DNA from: Liolophura sinensis
Taxonomy: Eukaryota; Mollusca; Polyplacophora; Chitonida; Chitonidae
Length of the DNA stretch: 64,000 nucleotides
Assembly (NCBI RefSeq): GCF_032854445.1
Contig: NC_088302.1
Coordinates: 5,763,338 to 5,827,337, forward strand
Reading direction: 5' to 3'
Shown here: one piece after another, positions 33,861 through 47,183 of the stretch
How positions within the stretch are numbered: position 1 is the first letter of the stretch
Layout: each line of letters opens with the position of its first letter
Program-made: the position numbers and the translations under genes
The notes under the pieces: model-generated
The model's database searches: none
Told to the model about the DNA's origin: nothing
Seen by the model: the letters and a program-made list of their open reading frames with translations, nothing else

Positions 33861-35020
33861 AATCACAAACCGATCCAGAATGGACAACTTTCTGATGACA
33901 TCTGATGACAAATGTGCTCTTAGTTATAACACATATTCTCCAGACTCTTTAAAGATTCGTATTCTAATACATCAAACAATCGCTTCCTAAGCGTTGTAGT
34001 AAATAGCTGACGACAGTACAACAAATACCCTTTTCACTTTAAGACATGTTCAAAATTTCAGTTTGGCTTTATTGGGAAAGAGAAAATATACTCTTTCAGA
34101 AAGAAATCTTGTGCGCTGTGCTGAGGAATAGCAAAACCCCAGTTTTCAATGAATTATTTTGGGAAGTTTTGTGAGTATAGCCTGAGATGGTAGGACACAG
34201 CCTGTATGCGCCTGTGGAGTATTACACGGTAACATCTATGCGTCTCACGCGACACGCTCGTGTATTGTAGCTTGTGTACATACATGGATATTTACGTTGT
34301 CTCAATGTGCTCCGCGAATATCGAGATATAGGGTCAAATCTAATTTATGATTGTAAGCAGTCAATACTGCATCTTGTTATCTTACTATTAGGGAAACAGA
34401 CGGAGGCACATCATCTCAGAGCGTGTGGTATTTTAACCACAATACTTCATCAGACAATGGCCTCAGTATTGACTCTGTTACAGGTGCTCAGGCAATTTAT
34501 GAATAGCTTTATACACTAACATTCATACCTTGCAGTTATATTGTTGGGTTAGATAAATTGAGCTGAATAAATTTCCATGCATGCGTATCATTTTGTTTTA
34601 TTTCAATGCGGTGAGAACTCGTTACGCTGGCGGGTTGCAGTAACCTGTGCGCCTGTGTGTTTTGACAGATCAGTGTACATTGTTGGACGTCGGAGCATTT
34701 GGGGAGAATGACAAACACCATTGCACAGCAACGGGGCGGATCTGTCTGATATCATGTTATACCTTATCCAGCTTTCCTATAAACGACTCTCTTTAATTAT
34801 TCAAGTGAAGACTGATACTAAACCAACCGTCGAGGTTTAGACGTGATCGACGTTTTGATTTAACTACTAGAAAGGTAACATGCTCAGGGCAAGGTTAAAC
34901 AAAAATAGCCTTGAACTAAAATAGAACAAGACTGTTACATCCTACATAGAGAAATATAGAGAAATGGTCAGAAGGAATATTCGATATTACAGGAGCAAAA
35001 TCTAGATGAAATTTCAACGT
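33861..35020. other. Intergenic, nothing recognised
   Basis: No supported gene or repeat. Confidence 0.4.
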
Positions 35021-35022
35021 CG

Positions 35023-35264
35023 AAGTCAGAAAATACACCATGCAGGTAAAATGTAAAATGGATGTGTCTCAAGTCCTAATTTATTTATTTATTTGATTGA
35101 TGTTTTACGCCGTACTCAAGAATATTTCATTTATCCAATGGCATCCAGCATTATGGTAGGAGGAAGCCGGGCAGAGCTCGGAAGAAACCCAGACCTTCCC
35201 ACCTACATAAGTCAGAAAATACACTCTGCAGGTCAAATGTGAAATGAATGTATCTCAATTACGT
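35023..35264. repeat. Direct repeat of about 56 bp flanking a SINE
   Basis: 35023-35078 and 35209-35264 both start AAGTCAGAAAATACAC and share GCAGGT-AAATGT-AAATG-ATG and TCTCAA, at roughly 80 percent identity by eye. The SINE sits between them. The repeat is too long and too diverged to be an ordinary target-site duplication. Confidence 0.7.
35080..35207 (-). mobile_element. SINE 3' half
   Basis: On the minus strand it reads GTGGGAAGGTCTGGGTTTCT, GAGCTCTGCCCGGCTTCCTC, CTACCATAATGCTGGATGCC, GAAATATTCTTGAGTACGGC, GTAAAACATCAATCAAATAA and an (AATA)n tail. The head is missing. Confidence 0.85.
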
Positions 35265-37010
35265 ATTGATGTGAAAGTATACAAGCTCGATAAATAGACA
35301 TCCTCCCCAACGCTGAGTTGTATTAGACAAAACTATGAGGCAGAGATTTCATATGTACCAATAAGAGTTGTTGATATACCCCGGGGAATGGGGGTTGTTG
35401 GAAAGAAAATTTACGTTTTATTCTGGAGGTATATAAACAGCCAACCGATGACTGAGGTTAACACCCATTACTATATATATTTTATAAACCAGAAATCAAT
35501 TTATAGCCTCCCAATAAAATCCGGATATCTGTGTAGTTATCACATGTTTTATGATTGAAAAGAAACATAGCAGATGCGATATAGATTGCCTGGATTGCGT
35601 GAGAATTCAAGTAAGAAAGGAAAACTCGCTTAACTAAACTGTTCAGCTATGGTTTTATTTGTGCAGAAAACAAAACATAGACCACAGTGTTTATGAACAG
35701 GTGTGCATACTAAGCAAATGTTGTGAAATATAACAATGTTGCTTGACAAGGCTACACGTACGCGTGACATTCCCAGCAAATAATGGCCTGTGCTTATCTC
35801 GGTTAAATGCTTCAAGTACATTTGACAGTGCGTGCTTTGTTAAGGAATCTGTATCGTCTAATATGCATATGTTAATATATCTTTTAACATATATACAATC
35901 AAAAAGAAGGAATACAAGTTCTAATTCTATCGTAGTCTGGAAGAATATACCTAAGAGTGTCTTATATTATACCACATTAAAGATATTCCCCAGGAAAGCT
36001 GCAGTTAGTGTGTTTCTTGCGCAGGTACAAAATTGACTTTCAAAAGGCCGGATATTTATCACTTTAGTGTAACGATTGCCGAATCATAATGACATCGCTG
36101 CTCTTTCTCCAAGAAGTAGTCTTTTGTATGCCATGAGTCATTTTATGGTTCTAATTTCCTATTTTGTTCAAAAATGTCAAATGTCGCGATCCGTCAGAGA
36201 ACAATGAGAGAGTGAGATTAATAGAGAAAAAGCCGATGGGTGCGAGAAAACCCACGTGACAGGAATATATATATAGTCTCGTACTTTTAGTTGCTATCAG
36301 ACAGTTGTCGCCTGCTTGTAGTGTAAAGACGACCATTGCTTTACGTTGTTGAACAGGTCATGATATTTTGTGTTTTATGGTTTTATACTGCATTGAACAA
36401 TACAATGAAAACATTTGCTATTATTGCCAAAATACTTCACAGCAGTTTAGTAGCAGTAAAGCAGTGTGCGTATATTTTTTGTTGATTGTCAGTGCATTTG
36501 AAGCTCTCTTTGATGGAAATGTCCGTAGGTCGTCAGCTCCTGTGACACTTTCACCATAAGGCACATATCTTTATTTTCACTGTTGTAGCAAGACGAAAAA
36601 TATGATCTGGTAAAACAGGGTAATCTATGCAAACAGACAAGGGGTAAGTGTACAAGGCTTGGTTTAGGACACAAGTGTGGGCGCCCTTACAATCTAAGCG
36701 TCAAGCCCGACATTCGTATACAGGCTACTTCTCGTAGACCGTGAAAACAATAAGAGACAATATAAGATAATACTGTTACATCAATATCCCCATAAAACCG
36801 CTCCAGAACAATTCTACACACAAACACAATTTTTTGGGTATATTAATGATTTGTTATTATCTTAAATTTGGTGCCCATAATGGATATTGCCCAAACCCTT
36901 TATATGTAGTTCAAAATCGGCCTATAGAACACCCCATGTCGTATGTTTTGTAACATTAACTGCGTCTTCCAATGGCGACAGAGCTGTATAAACTTTGTTT
37001 GCGTCTGGAA
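35265..37010. other. Intergenic; weak core-promoter-like motif
   Basis: CCCACGTGAC followed by ATATATATATAG at 36250-36280 has the look of an E-box plus TATA element. No exon can be placed downstream, so I make no promoter call. Confidence 0.3.
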
Positions 37011-37011
37011 T

Positions 37012-37460
37012 GATCCTTTTCCAACCTGAAGAATGTTAATTTACAAAGATCATATTTCAACCCGAAAACTGTTGACAAGGACAGGATCACAAAGATCATG
37101 TTCCAACCCGAAAAAGATTCACAAGGGCCCTATTCCAAGCCGAGGAAGGTTTACAACGATCATATCCCAAGCCGGAAAGGGTCGCAAAGATCCTATTCCA
37201 ATCTAAAGAGGCCTTACAAGATTCATATTCTAACCCCAAGAAGATTCACAAGGATCGTATTCAAACCTGAAGAAAGTTCATTCGTATCCAATTCCAACCA
37301 GAAGAAGGTTCACAAGGATCCTATCCAGCTCGAAGAATATTCACCAGGATCCTATTCCAGCCCAAAAAGATTCACAACAATGCTATTTCAGCCCAAAAAG
37401 ATTTACAACAATGCTATTCCAGCCCAAAAAGGTTTACAAGGATGCTGTTTCAGCCCGAAC
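37012..37460. repeat. Tandem repeat of about 32 bp
   Basis: Around 13-14 units of the type CACAAGGATCCTATTCCAAC plus CCGAAGAAGATT repeat, with unit length drifting between 30 and 33. A continuous + strand frame of about 130 codons crosses it. The frame follows from few stops in the unit, and the product has no known domain. Confidence 0.85.
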
Positions 37461-39205
37461 ATTGGTATACACATGTTAAATCTCCACGTGGTGTGGCTTT
37501 ATTTATTTGACAAGACAAGAGTGTGTTTTTTGTCATGTGGTGCATGTGACCGATAGCAAAACATGGGCAATCTTTAACACATCCACCATGAAGGGAAGGA
37601 GAAGTGAAGCATCAGAAGAATACCTTGTCGGGAACGCTGATGTTTTAGAGGTTGGTGTGTCATCAGTGCTTAGATTGTGTGGTGAGCGCGTATTTTACAG
37701 GTCGACAAATGCGTATGCTTGTAATGAATCTATTGAGCCATGAACAAGGAATCTGTTCCCTAATCCTTGCAGCGTTGCATGAGTGATACTGACAGTGCAT
37801 TTTGCCTCCCGTTGCGTAAGTTGTCGCACGGGGTATTATATAAATGATGGCTATATCTTTCCCAGGCTTCCGGGTTTGAGGACACGTGCTGACACGCGAC
37901 AGGCTTCTTACACGACCATATTACGTTCATTTACGTTCACAGTGAACGTAACAACATGCTATACAGGCCACGAGGCGGTAAACTGCGGTAAATTGCGCTT
38001 ATGTCAAACGATGTGAGAGGTAAACAAGGAAGACGAAGCATACACAGACGCCATGCAATCTTCCGGTCTTAGAGTATCTGGACGTCTGTAGCCTGATGTT
38101 CCTCGACGATAAACTAGGTTATCAGGGCTGTCAGTCATTACCATGACGTCACAATGGTGTATAACACATACGTGCAGAGTGTCGTCATTGGTAACACACG
38201 ACTGAGCATAGTGAATGGTCCTTCTCAGCCCTAGGGCTGTGGTTGAGAACGCTCCAGAAGTCTCTGGATGTGTCTAAGTGCTGGCCTACACAGTATCAAC
38301 TGTATCGTTTCATTGCTAGCCCACGGCAAGTAGAATAAAATGTTTCGCTAATCGACAGTTTGCGTCACACCTATCATTGCAGTACCCCTATACATGTTAC
38401 AAACAACAATTGCTCTATTTCTGTGAGGCTCACCACAAACAGAAAATATGCATTAATACAAAGAAATATCCAGTATTAAGTAGTTTTCTTTTCATTGTCA
38501 TGCATCAGGTGACGTTGTTTACTGGGCATTATTTGACAGAAGAAAATATTATTAAAACGACCTATCGTGCATAGAGGCTGCTCACCGCATGGTTACGCTT
38601 ACTGCAAGAACGATTTTTTCAAAAAGAATACACCAATTTTGGGGTTTTCGTCAATGGTATAAAGCTGAAATGAAACTTCTTTCACAGTTCGATTGCGTCA
38701 GAAGAAATATATTAGACAATATTAGCTAGACTTATATCATGTTACAGCATCATAAAGCATTATACGAATTCTTACAGGCACAGGCCTTTACGTCACACAT
38801 ACCTATTAGCCTAGTCGGACTTTGTACTTCGCTGTCTACACAGATTAACATATTAGCGTAAATTAAACAAAAATAGAATTCAAAAGGATACACATGCAAA
38901 GGGAATTGTTGTAGGGAACAAACCCAAACCCTGGAAATCTCAACCTGAACCGGAAGTGCAATGTATTGGGGACGAGTGTCAAAAAAGGGAGCTTTTTATA
39001 ACAACATTGGTGCAACATACCAGTCCCGGTATCCTGTTAGTGTAACTCCTAACATGTAAATGACAACACAATTCTGGAGAACCGAGTCAGAGGAGCGAGT
39101 CTATTCATAATGAAGGGTATACCAAAAACATACAAATCAGAATAGTAATAGATCTTCAGTGTACCAAAAACAGTATTTACATCCATACTTGTTTACTGGT
39201 TTCCA
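37461..39205. other. Intergenic; one CRE palindrome
   Basis: TGACGTCA occurs at 38144-38151, and a TATA-like TATTATATAAATG at about 37837. There is no gene I can support. Confidence 0.35.
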
Positions 39206-39209
39206 TTTG

Positions 39210-39345
39210 TGTATTTATTTATTTATTTATTTGTTTATTTTCTGATTGTTTAACGCCATGCTCAGGAATAATACTTGTAATACGATGGCTTTCAGAATTG
39301 TGGATGAAGGAAATCGAAGTGCCCGGAGTCAATCTAGCTGTGAAC
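39210..39345 (-). mobile_element. Decayed SINE 3' half
   Basis: On the minus strand it reads GGGCACTTCGATTTCCTTCA, TGAGCATGGCGTTAAACAAT, and then an (AATA)n tail that is long for the family. Confidence 0.6.
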
Positions 39346-39775
39346 CATTTTGGTAAAAGACAAGCGGTCTTCAATAGATGTTAGACTGGGCCGACTGGCC
39401 GCATCTTATCACCATGGCATTACGCACAGTGAGAGCGGTGAAATCTAAATATTCCTTGTCTACAGCCGAGTTTCTGTACAATTTTGGGTTGTGTAGTTTG
39501 CACTATAAAGTAAGCAAAGAAGCAGAAAAGTATATTTGATTCATTTCAGCAACACCTATATGTTATCGTCAGAATTTACTATCGCATCTATGATTTGGTC
39601 AATCAGTAGCTCAATCAAGTTGGTCAAATGAGTTACTAAAGATCGATATCGAGATATCATTACACAGTGTCTTAATTATATGCAGCCATTGTTATTGACA
39701 GAATAAGTAATTTTGCACAAAAAAATTGACTGATTAATATAATATAATGGACATAATGTCGACTGTATACTTTAC

Positions 39776-40105
39776 TTATTTATTTCTTTGGTGTTTAAAG
39801 CCATACTCAAGAACTTTTCGCCTGGAGGATGGTGTAGATTTTTCGACTGGAAGAAATTCCATTAATGATCAAGGAATACCACTGGCGCTTGGCAAGGTAC
39901 TGAAAACTTTCTCGCTTGTGACGTACACACATGCAGGTCATATTGGTGTAAGGCATGTGGTCAGCGAAGGACGACCGTCGTTGACGGTTACTTATTGTCA
40001 CCAAAGCTCCACGAACAGTGAGAGAAGAGAATTCTTCAAATTTCCTGACGAAGGTCGGGACTGAACCCTCATCCCATGACGTTTAATCATTCGGCCACGA
40101 CCCGC
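39776..40105 (-). mobile_element. SINE-like element with variant body
   Basis: The ends match a SINE read on the minus strand: a head CGGGTCGTGGCCGAATGATT with GAGGGTTCAGTCCCG as a B-box-like part, and a 3' end GAGTATGGCTTTAAACACCA before AATAAATAAG. The body differs from the main family. Total length is about 330 bp. Confidence 0.5.
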
Positions 40106-42330
40106 TTTACATCAGATAGTTAGCAACACAGAGTTTCTGCTTATCATTGCAAATGGAGAACGAAAGATGATATACGATGGTTACAAATAATTTGATGGAC
40201 TGATTGATTGATTGACTGATATTTTAATGGTGTTAATTTAACGACGCACATAAGGAGTTGCATGTATCCATAATGACTCATATAGTGTTAGTGTATTGCC
40301 TCACCAACTTCTAAATGTCACCGAATGCACTTAAATGCGCTTTGTATGCATCTATATGAAAGGTAGGGTATAACACGTTTCAGTATTAAACAGTACAAGA
40401 TTATATATAAATTAATATAAGAGTGTATGATGAGGTGAAAAGTGTGTGGGGGTGGGGGGGAGGGGGGTACATGTCGTGATTGTCAAGGACTGTGTGATTA
40501 TGGCGTCCGTCCTATGGCGAATAATCGGAAACCACTGGCGCCTGACAGGCCGGCCTGCGCTCAAGTCTGTCTGAATGGGTACTCTTAACACGACCTGTAA
40601 TCAGCATTACAGCATGGTATTGAAAGTTCTTACCTGTTAAATGTATATATACAAAAACAAATAAAAGTGTTCAGAGGAGCTTCGGGTGAATCTTTAGAAA
40701 TAAGATCAATTTGTCATTTATTATACAAGCTTCAGCCCTGCGCCACTCCGGGCCGGCCTATGTATATACCTGTACGTAGGCCAGTTCATCCGGGAAAGAA
40801 GCAATCTTCCGCTGGCCGGCTCCATGTCTTGAGTATGTGCAGGAGGTCATTTTATTCAGGGCTGTACACCCTCATGCACTGAATCACGGCCGCGATGAGC
40901 AAACATGATATGGGGTCATCAAGTGCAGAGTCGGATACGCGTGTACTGGCAGAGATTTATCCTGAATCAGCAGTTTCGGTTGCTTTTTTTCTCGGTCAGC
41001 TGATATCACCACCCTGAAAAAGTACCACGATGCTTAATGGTCACGTGTTCAATTGTAAGCTTGATTTACACTCCCCACCCCGGATATGCCCTAGAATAAA
41101 GGGTGTTTTTTTGTGTCAATTACTTTTGCCCCGTTATAGCGGAATATCTAATGCTGTCTATAAGTGTGAACTCATGAGGATAAAGCTGACACATCAGCGT
41201 TGATGGAATTTTGTATATCTATGCAAAACAAGGTGTGCATCATAGGAAGAAATAAGAAAGAATTAAAAGGTGTTTTTTGGACCACTATCTATATATGGAT
41301 AATTTTCTAAACATTTTATCGCTGGTTGATATTGTTATTATATGATAAACCGTTATCATGATCGACATAGCCGATATAGGCATGGTGCCTTTATTTGCCA
41401 GTCACTAAGCTAATATGTTGCACAATACCAGATCATATCGTTATCAACCAGCACGTAAAAGCAATTACATGTAGTATCACATTACTGTGAGTGAAATGGC
41501 TAAGTAATTTGCTGAACCACACTGCACAGATTAAAAAAAAAGATGGTTCTTTTATATTTGTTTTTCAAGATTCAACTAAAGATTGCATGTTTGTTTGTAT
41601 TGACTTTCGTGGTTAGACAACGTAATTACTCCCTGTCGAAGTAGAATTCCAAGTAGTTCCTACAGGTGACCAAAAACGTCACACCAACATGGGACTTTTA
41701 TATTTTCACTGGGTTAAAAAAATTTAAAAAAAAAGAATTAAAAGAATAGAAGAATATAAGAAAGGAAAATGACCGGAACATTTTATTTACAAAGACAGTG
41801 GTGATGTTTATGGTGGAGGAAATAGAACGGTCAGCGAGGACCTTAAATGTGATAAATACACCCGTGTGCAATTCGTGTCCACGGTAATCATACCATGTTT
41901 ACAAACTTGTGGAAGAGTACGGCTTACTAAGTAATCAACAACTTTCTATTTAACAGCTGTCTGTAAAGTCATACTTTCTTTATTTTCGATATAGGCCTAG
42001 TTTCTAAAATATATTTTTATCCAAACATGCATTGTTATAACAAAGGTATAAACTTTAATTTAGTTGATATAACAATCTTTTATATAACACCAACACTGTA
42101 TCTTATATTTTTTTGATACCACATGACTAAGTATCCCAGTTTTAACGGTCATCACTTCATGGGGTAGAAATGTAGTTTGGGGTCACTGAGTACAGATTGC
42201 GAACTGCATGGACAGAGGCGGGTGAATGAATCCATGAACTACTTGGTTATGTCTTTGAGAGCTAATATGCCAACTATGTAATGTTTGTGGGCAAAGTTGA
42301 ATCCCGGCTCGCTCTTCGCTGGTAGGTCAC
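40106..42330. other. Intergenic; G-rich tract near 40445
   Basis: A G-rich run (GGGGGTGGGGGGGAGGGGGG) lies at about 40447-40467. Otherwise there is nothing I recognise. Confidence 0.4.
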
Positions 42331-43100
42331 GATATAGGCCTGTGAAACCCCCGCGAATTGGCCTCTTTCCTCGCTTGGCTGAATACCAGTCCGTCGAGGT
42401 ATGCGGGCAGTGCTGTTAGACCCAATCAGCTGATCGTGGAAATAAGTGTACAGTGCCCGTCACGCTTTACGACTCGTCGTCACTCCGTCACTGCATTTCA
42501 CAAGGCGCAAATCCCCGAGGGTGAGCAAGTGCGATACACAAGGGCTGGAAAAACAAGCTGCGCCATGTGAACCTGATATAGTGAGGAAATTGTCGGTGAG
42601 TCAGCTCACTAAAATCAATATTGACCGGACTCAGGGCACCCCGCTCTTAACATCTCTATAATATAGCCTTCTGACGGCGTCGCAATTAGATGTGGCCATG
42701 TAAATACACGTGTTACATCTTTATCATTGAGGTTCACCTAATAACGATCGTTGTTTACGATTGTACAACGAGGATCAAGTACCGTTTTCTTGGATATACC
42801 TGTCGGTGGTCAGCGAGATCGAGTGTAACGCTGTGCCGGTGACAGCGCCGCGCAAAAAGCAGTGCAGACAAGAGACACGTCTCCTAATCCGCAGTCAAAG
42901 ACAACGGTTGTTTACTCGCGTGATACCACGGTGGCGAGCTGCACACAGTTTCTGATGTGGGCGTTTTCCCTGACGGTGTCTGCTGCGGCACAGGCACGGG
43001 CTCAAACAGCCTGTTCCCGAATATGGTCAGGTCACAGCCCTCGACAGCAGCGAGGGCGTTCGACTGGAGCGATCAAAACAAGGAGATCGTCTGAATGAAA
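42330..43100. other. GC- and CpG-richer block upstream of the KLF gene
   Basis: Base composition shifts to markedly more GC and more CG dinucleotides than the surrounding DNA, and several + strand frames stay open for 60-80 codons because stops become rarer. None of these frames resembles a known protein. It may be an unmethylated regulatory region, a non-coding first exon, or an old gene fragment. It ends about 4.4 kb before the KLF promoter. Confidence 0.35.
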
Positions 43101-43241
43101 ACATTCATGAACAGTTCTATAACGTAAGGATCTAAAAATAAACGTTCAAGTTCTCTACGTAGGCATAGTGTATTATTAATGAAATCCCCACCAACGGCCG
43201 CTCATCGATGCATCTTCTTGTGATTTGGAGAGGAGAGGAGT

Positions 43242-43257
43242 GGGGGGGGGGGGGGGG
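43242..43257 (+). repeat. G16 homopolymer
   Basis: Sixteen G in a row. Its length is likely uncertain in any assembly. Confidence 0.8.
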
Positions 43258-43289
43258 TGTGCATACAAAGACAGACTAGTTAATGACTT

Positions 43290-43442
43290 AAGCATCTGTC
43301 CGAAGGTCTGACAGTAACCTGCAGATGGTTTTCCCCCATGCTCTACCCCGTTTCTTCCCATCTCAATGCTGTCCGCCGTTGAATAAGTGAAATATTCGGC
43401 GAGGACGTTGTAAAACACCGATCAAATAAATAAATAAATAAA
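43290..43442 (+). mobile_element. SINE 3' half
   Basis: GGTCTGACAGTAACCTGCAG, GATGGTTTTCCCCCATGCTC, CAATGCTGTCCGCCGTTGAA, TAAGTGAAATATTCGGCGAG, TGTAAAACACCGATCAAATA and an (AATA)n tail. Confidence 0.8.
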
Positions 43443-43444
43443 TT

Positions 43445-46400
43445 AACATCTGCCCATAACCCCGCCGTATTAGTAAACTGCATAGATGGCTATTATACAT
43501 ATATAGTGTGTGTACAGGTATTATTACATTTCGAGTATATCGACATGATATGATTGAAATATTGCCCAAGTGGCATTCATTTATAGAGTGGAAGTTGACC
43601 TATTTTATCAAAAACTATTGACACTATTACCTGGACGAATTGCGCTCAGAACATGATCTGTTGATGATCTGAATCTATAGTAGATCCTGTTCAAAATTTG
43701 ATAAGAAAGACACCAAAATCTCGATTTATGGCCAGGTGGTAGCATCAAATATACGAATTAAATAGGACATACTTTGCCTGAGGTCATAGGCATTTACCAA
43801 GCTCTACATCATGCATAGGGTCATATCGAGGCCGTGATTTTAAGGGTAGGATTCCAGAGCATATACATTCAGGCTAATTACCAGTAAAAAGTGTAATTGA
43901 CGGAAGAGGTCACATTACTTGTCAAGTAAATAATCAGACTACAGGACAGAGTCAGAACATGTATATACGCATATCGGGGATGTTTAAGCTCACATATGTC
44001 GTGTACTGCAGGGTGATGATCTGTACATGGCTGGTCGTCTGCTGTCTGTTTTAGTAAGTGATATGGGCATGTCCGTACCGTGGGCATGAGGTATTAACTC
44101 GACCCTAAGGCAATTATATCTGCACTCTACATACTCTGATGGGTCTATTATACATGATCAATGTAATAGGGTCATGTCGCCATTACACAGCACTGTCACG
44201 CCGAAGAAGGGATCTCAGCAGATGTTATCACAACATATGTGAGCATAATTATCTTTGATATGTGATTTATAACTATGGCTCGTGGTGTTAGAAAGATATA
44301 AGCTGTCAGATATTTTAAGTTAAACATTAAAGACAGTTTGTATTTTTGAAGTGCTGTTATTATAGCTTACTGCACCACATCTCTATCCCCTCCAGACGCC
44401 GCTTAGTTGACGTGCCGTATATATAAAAACAAGCGAAATAAAATTTGTACGTTAATGAATGCACTCCTTGAGCTGTGATATACAGTGTTGCATGTAAGTT
44501 ATACAGTGTCTTTACGTTACTGTGAGTCCGTAGGTCCATGCCTCCAAAAGTTTTGTGATGTGAAGTGAACTAAGTCATATGCACTAAGCGATGTCATGAT
44601 AAAAGAAGGATATAATTTGAAGCCATTCATGTTTGTGGGTCTTAATACAAAGTCACAATCTACTATATATATTGAAAGATTAATTATTTTTTACATCAAG
44701 AAATTTAAGTGACAAGTTTGGGATGTTCGTTTTTACGAGGTTTTATTATTTGTATCATATATTCGTCAGTGACAATTTAGCTTTCTTTTGTCTAGAATAA
44801 GCCACTAGATTTTTAATTAAAAAATGAACTGGGACGTGCACAGAAACGTGTTTATGCTTTACATCGTGCACTCTATCATCATGCAGCGTCTATAAAATGG
44901 ATTTAGAACCTTTCGGATCCCTTCTTGATACACAGGCCAAATACACGCACCCCCACCTGTGTCCCAGACTATATCATCTCTGCAAATATGTTATTTACAA
45001 ATCTATGATTATTACAGTACTTGATATGTGACAATTTGGTAGGTGATATGACTGATCACAATTAGTACCTACCACGACTGCCGCACACCTGTGGCGCGGG
45101 GACTGTATTTTTAATTTCTGGTAGAGACCTATCGTAATGGGATTCGTGCCTCCAGGCGATAGTGACCAGTAGAAAACAGCACGAGCGGCTGCTGGTCAAT
45201 TTTTAAGTGGACACACAGATATTAATAGCACAGAGAAAAGGCTTAGCTTCACGCACGCAGTCGTTCACTCGTGCATTTTCTGCACATATAGGCTACACAT
45301 ACAGGCTGTTTTGGAAAGTATACGAATACTTGGGGGGCGTGGGGTTAAGGAGGTGGGAGGGAGGAGGGGATGGGGCGCGAATACCGACCTATTGTCCACT
45401 TATAATCTGTGTAACTGTATACTTGGGGGATGGAATAATCACACTTGGGATAATTAATGACATTATTATTTAACCTCACATGGCCTTCCATAATTACACC
45501 TATTATAGTGGCATTAGAATACATGCCGCGCAATAGTTTTATATATATTAGATTATAAACTGAAACACTGGGATTCGCAAAATTATACACGATGATCTGC
45601 ACACATACATGTACTCTTGACTCAGTTCAAAATGTTAATGTGAGGTATATTAAAAAGATGTATATCACATACGACATCGACATTTCTTTCAGAATAGCCA
45701 ATACAATAGTTATCACCATCGAATGTGTTTTCATATTTTTATAATTATGCATGTAAGTCCGCTAGATATGAGCCGGGTAAAGTATATAGATGCATGCACA
45801 AACAGTGAAATAATGTATTCATGATATATACACACGACAATATGTATTCACGAATCAAGACGTTAACAAAAAATGAGACGATTCGCATCAGAAATACAAT
45901 GTATAATGTAGGAAAAGAAAAAAAATGCAAAATAATTAGGCCTACACGATTTTGACATTTTTTGGATGGCCTGTTCATAGATAACTTGACCAAGGGGAAG
46001 GCATTTGTGTATATACTGGTGAAAACGGTTTTAGAATTTGTTTGTTCACAGTGCCTTAAATATTAGCCCAAGTGATGTCTCAATTTAAAAATTTGAATGC
46101 GCTGCATTTACAGGGATTATACATACTTAGTAAAGAATAAAAGCATGGGACAGGGACGATTGCACGCGCCATGCTTTCACGCATGCGGATCGTGCATTTA
46201 AAACTCAGCGAAATGTTTTTATCAGAGGTGTTAGTTTTAGTAAGTTTTAATATATCAAAGAAGACCTACAAATACAAGGAAATAGACTCAGCGTGCTCTT
46301 TCGAGTTCAAGCATGGGTTTATTTATATAGTTTGATTAACAAATCATCAAACAATAGGCCTATAGTGCGTGCATCATTTAGATGTTAAGACCGGCTCTGT

Positions 46401-46570
46401 TTACGATGGACTCTCTAACAGGTCGTGCTGATCGTATAATGTTTTGCAGCGAAAGATGACCATTTAATGGGTTGGCGTTAAAAACCTGATCGGTGATCAG
46501 ATACGAAGAGTTGACACCTGTTCACTTAGTGGTCAGATCTCGCCAGCAATGATCAACCTTTGACACATTA
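43445..46570. other. Intergenic, nothing recognised
   Basis: AT-rich sequence upstream of the KLF gene. No gene, RNA or repeat array can be supported. Confidence 0.4.
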
Positions 46571-46571
46571 C

Positions 46572-46645
46572 TAAAAAAAAAAAAACCAAAAAAAAAAAAA
46601 AAAAAAAAAACACAGAAAAAAAAAAGAGAAAAAAAAAACAAACGA
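46572..46645. repeat. A-rich low-complexity tract
   Basis: This is a nearly pure A run broken by CC, CACAG and GAG. It could be a poly(A) tail of a retroposed sequence, but no body is visible on its 5' side. Confidence 0.7.
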
Positions 46646-47183
46646 AAGCCTGAAGTCATCCTATTAGGAGAAAATGTGCAAAACGTGACGTGATTGCTTC
46701 GTTAATCAGCATGTGATAGTAACAATACATGTTGCGACCTAAACGTGTCAAAACTCCCCAGCATTATCCTTAGCATGTATGCTTATATGTTGCTGAAGGC
46801 AGATAGTATATTCACAGTACGAAGGTGTTGAACTGTAGTTAATAAAGAAAATTACTCTATACTTGTCCCCAATTTGAATTTGTAAAATTTAGCATAGGTA
46901 CTCATATACGTATATGTATATATGCATACTACATTGAGCAAAGGGATTAGAATGTATGGAAAATAAATATATCTTAGGCAAAACACTCAGTTCGGAAGGT
47001 ATTTTTTATAGTTTTGTTTTATATGTGTGTTTTTTCCGGGTAAATTTAGCTCACAATAACAATCGCGCAATGTTGTTGGCTCTTGCTAACAGCTACGTTA
47101 GCACTGAATGCACTAGAACACGGAGCTCTTATCTGATGACGTCTATGCTCATGTGACGCGCTCTTGTAAACAAACTGACTGGC

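Noticed and set aside
42358-43098. Overlapping 60-80 codon frames in the GC-richer block
   Set aside because: Several frames are open at once simply because stops are rarer in GC-rich DNA. None looks like a conserved protein or shows splice support.
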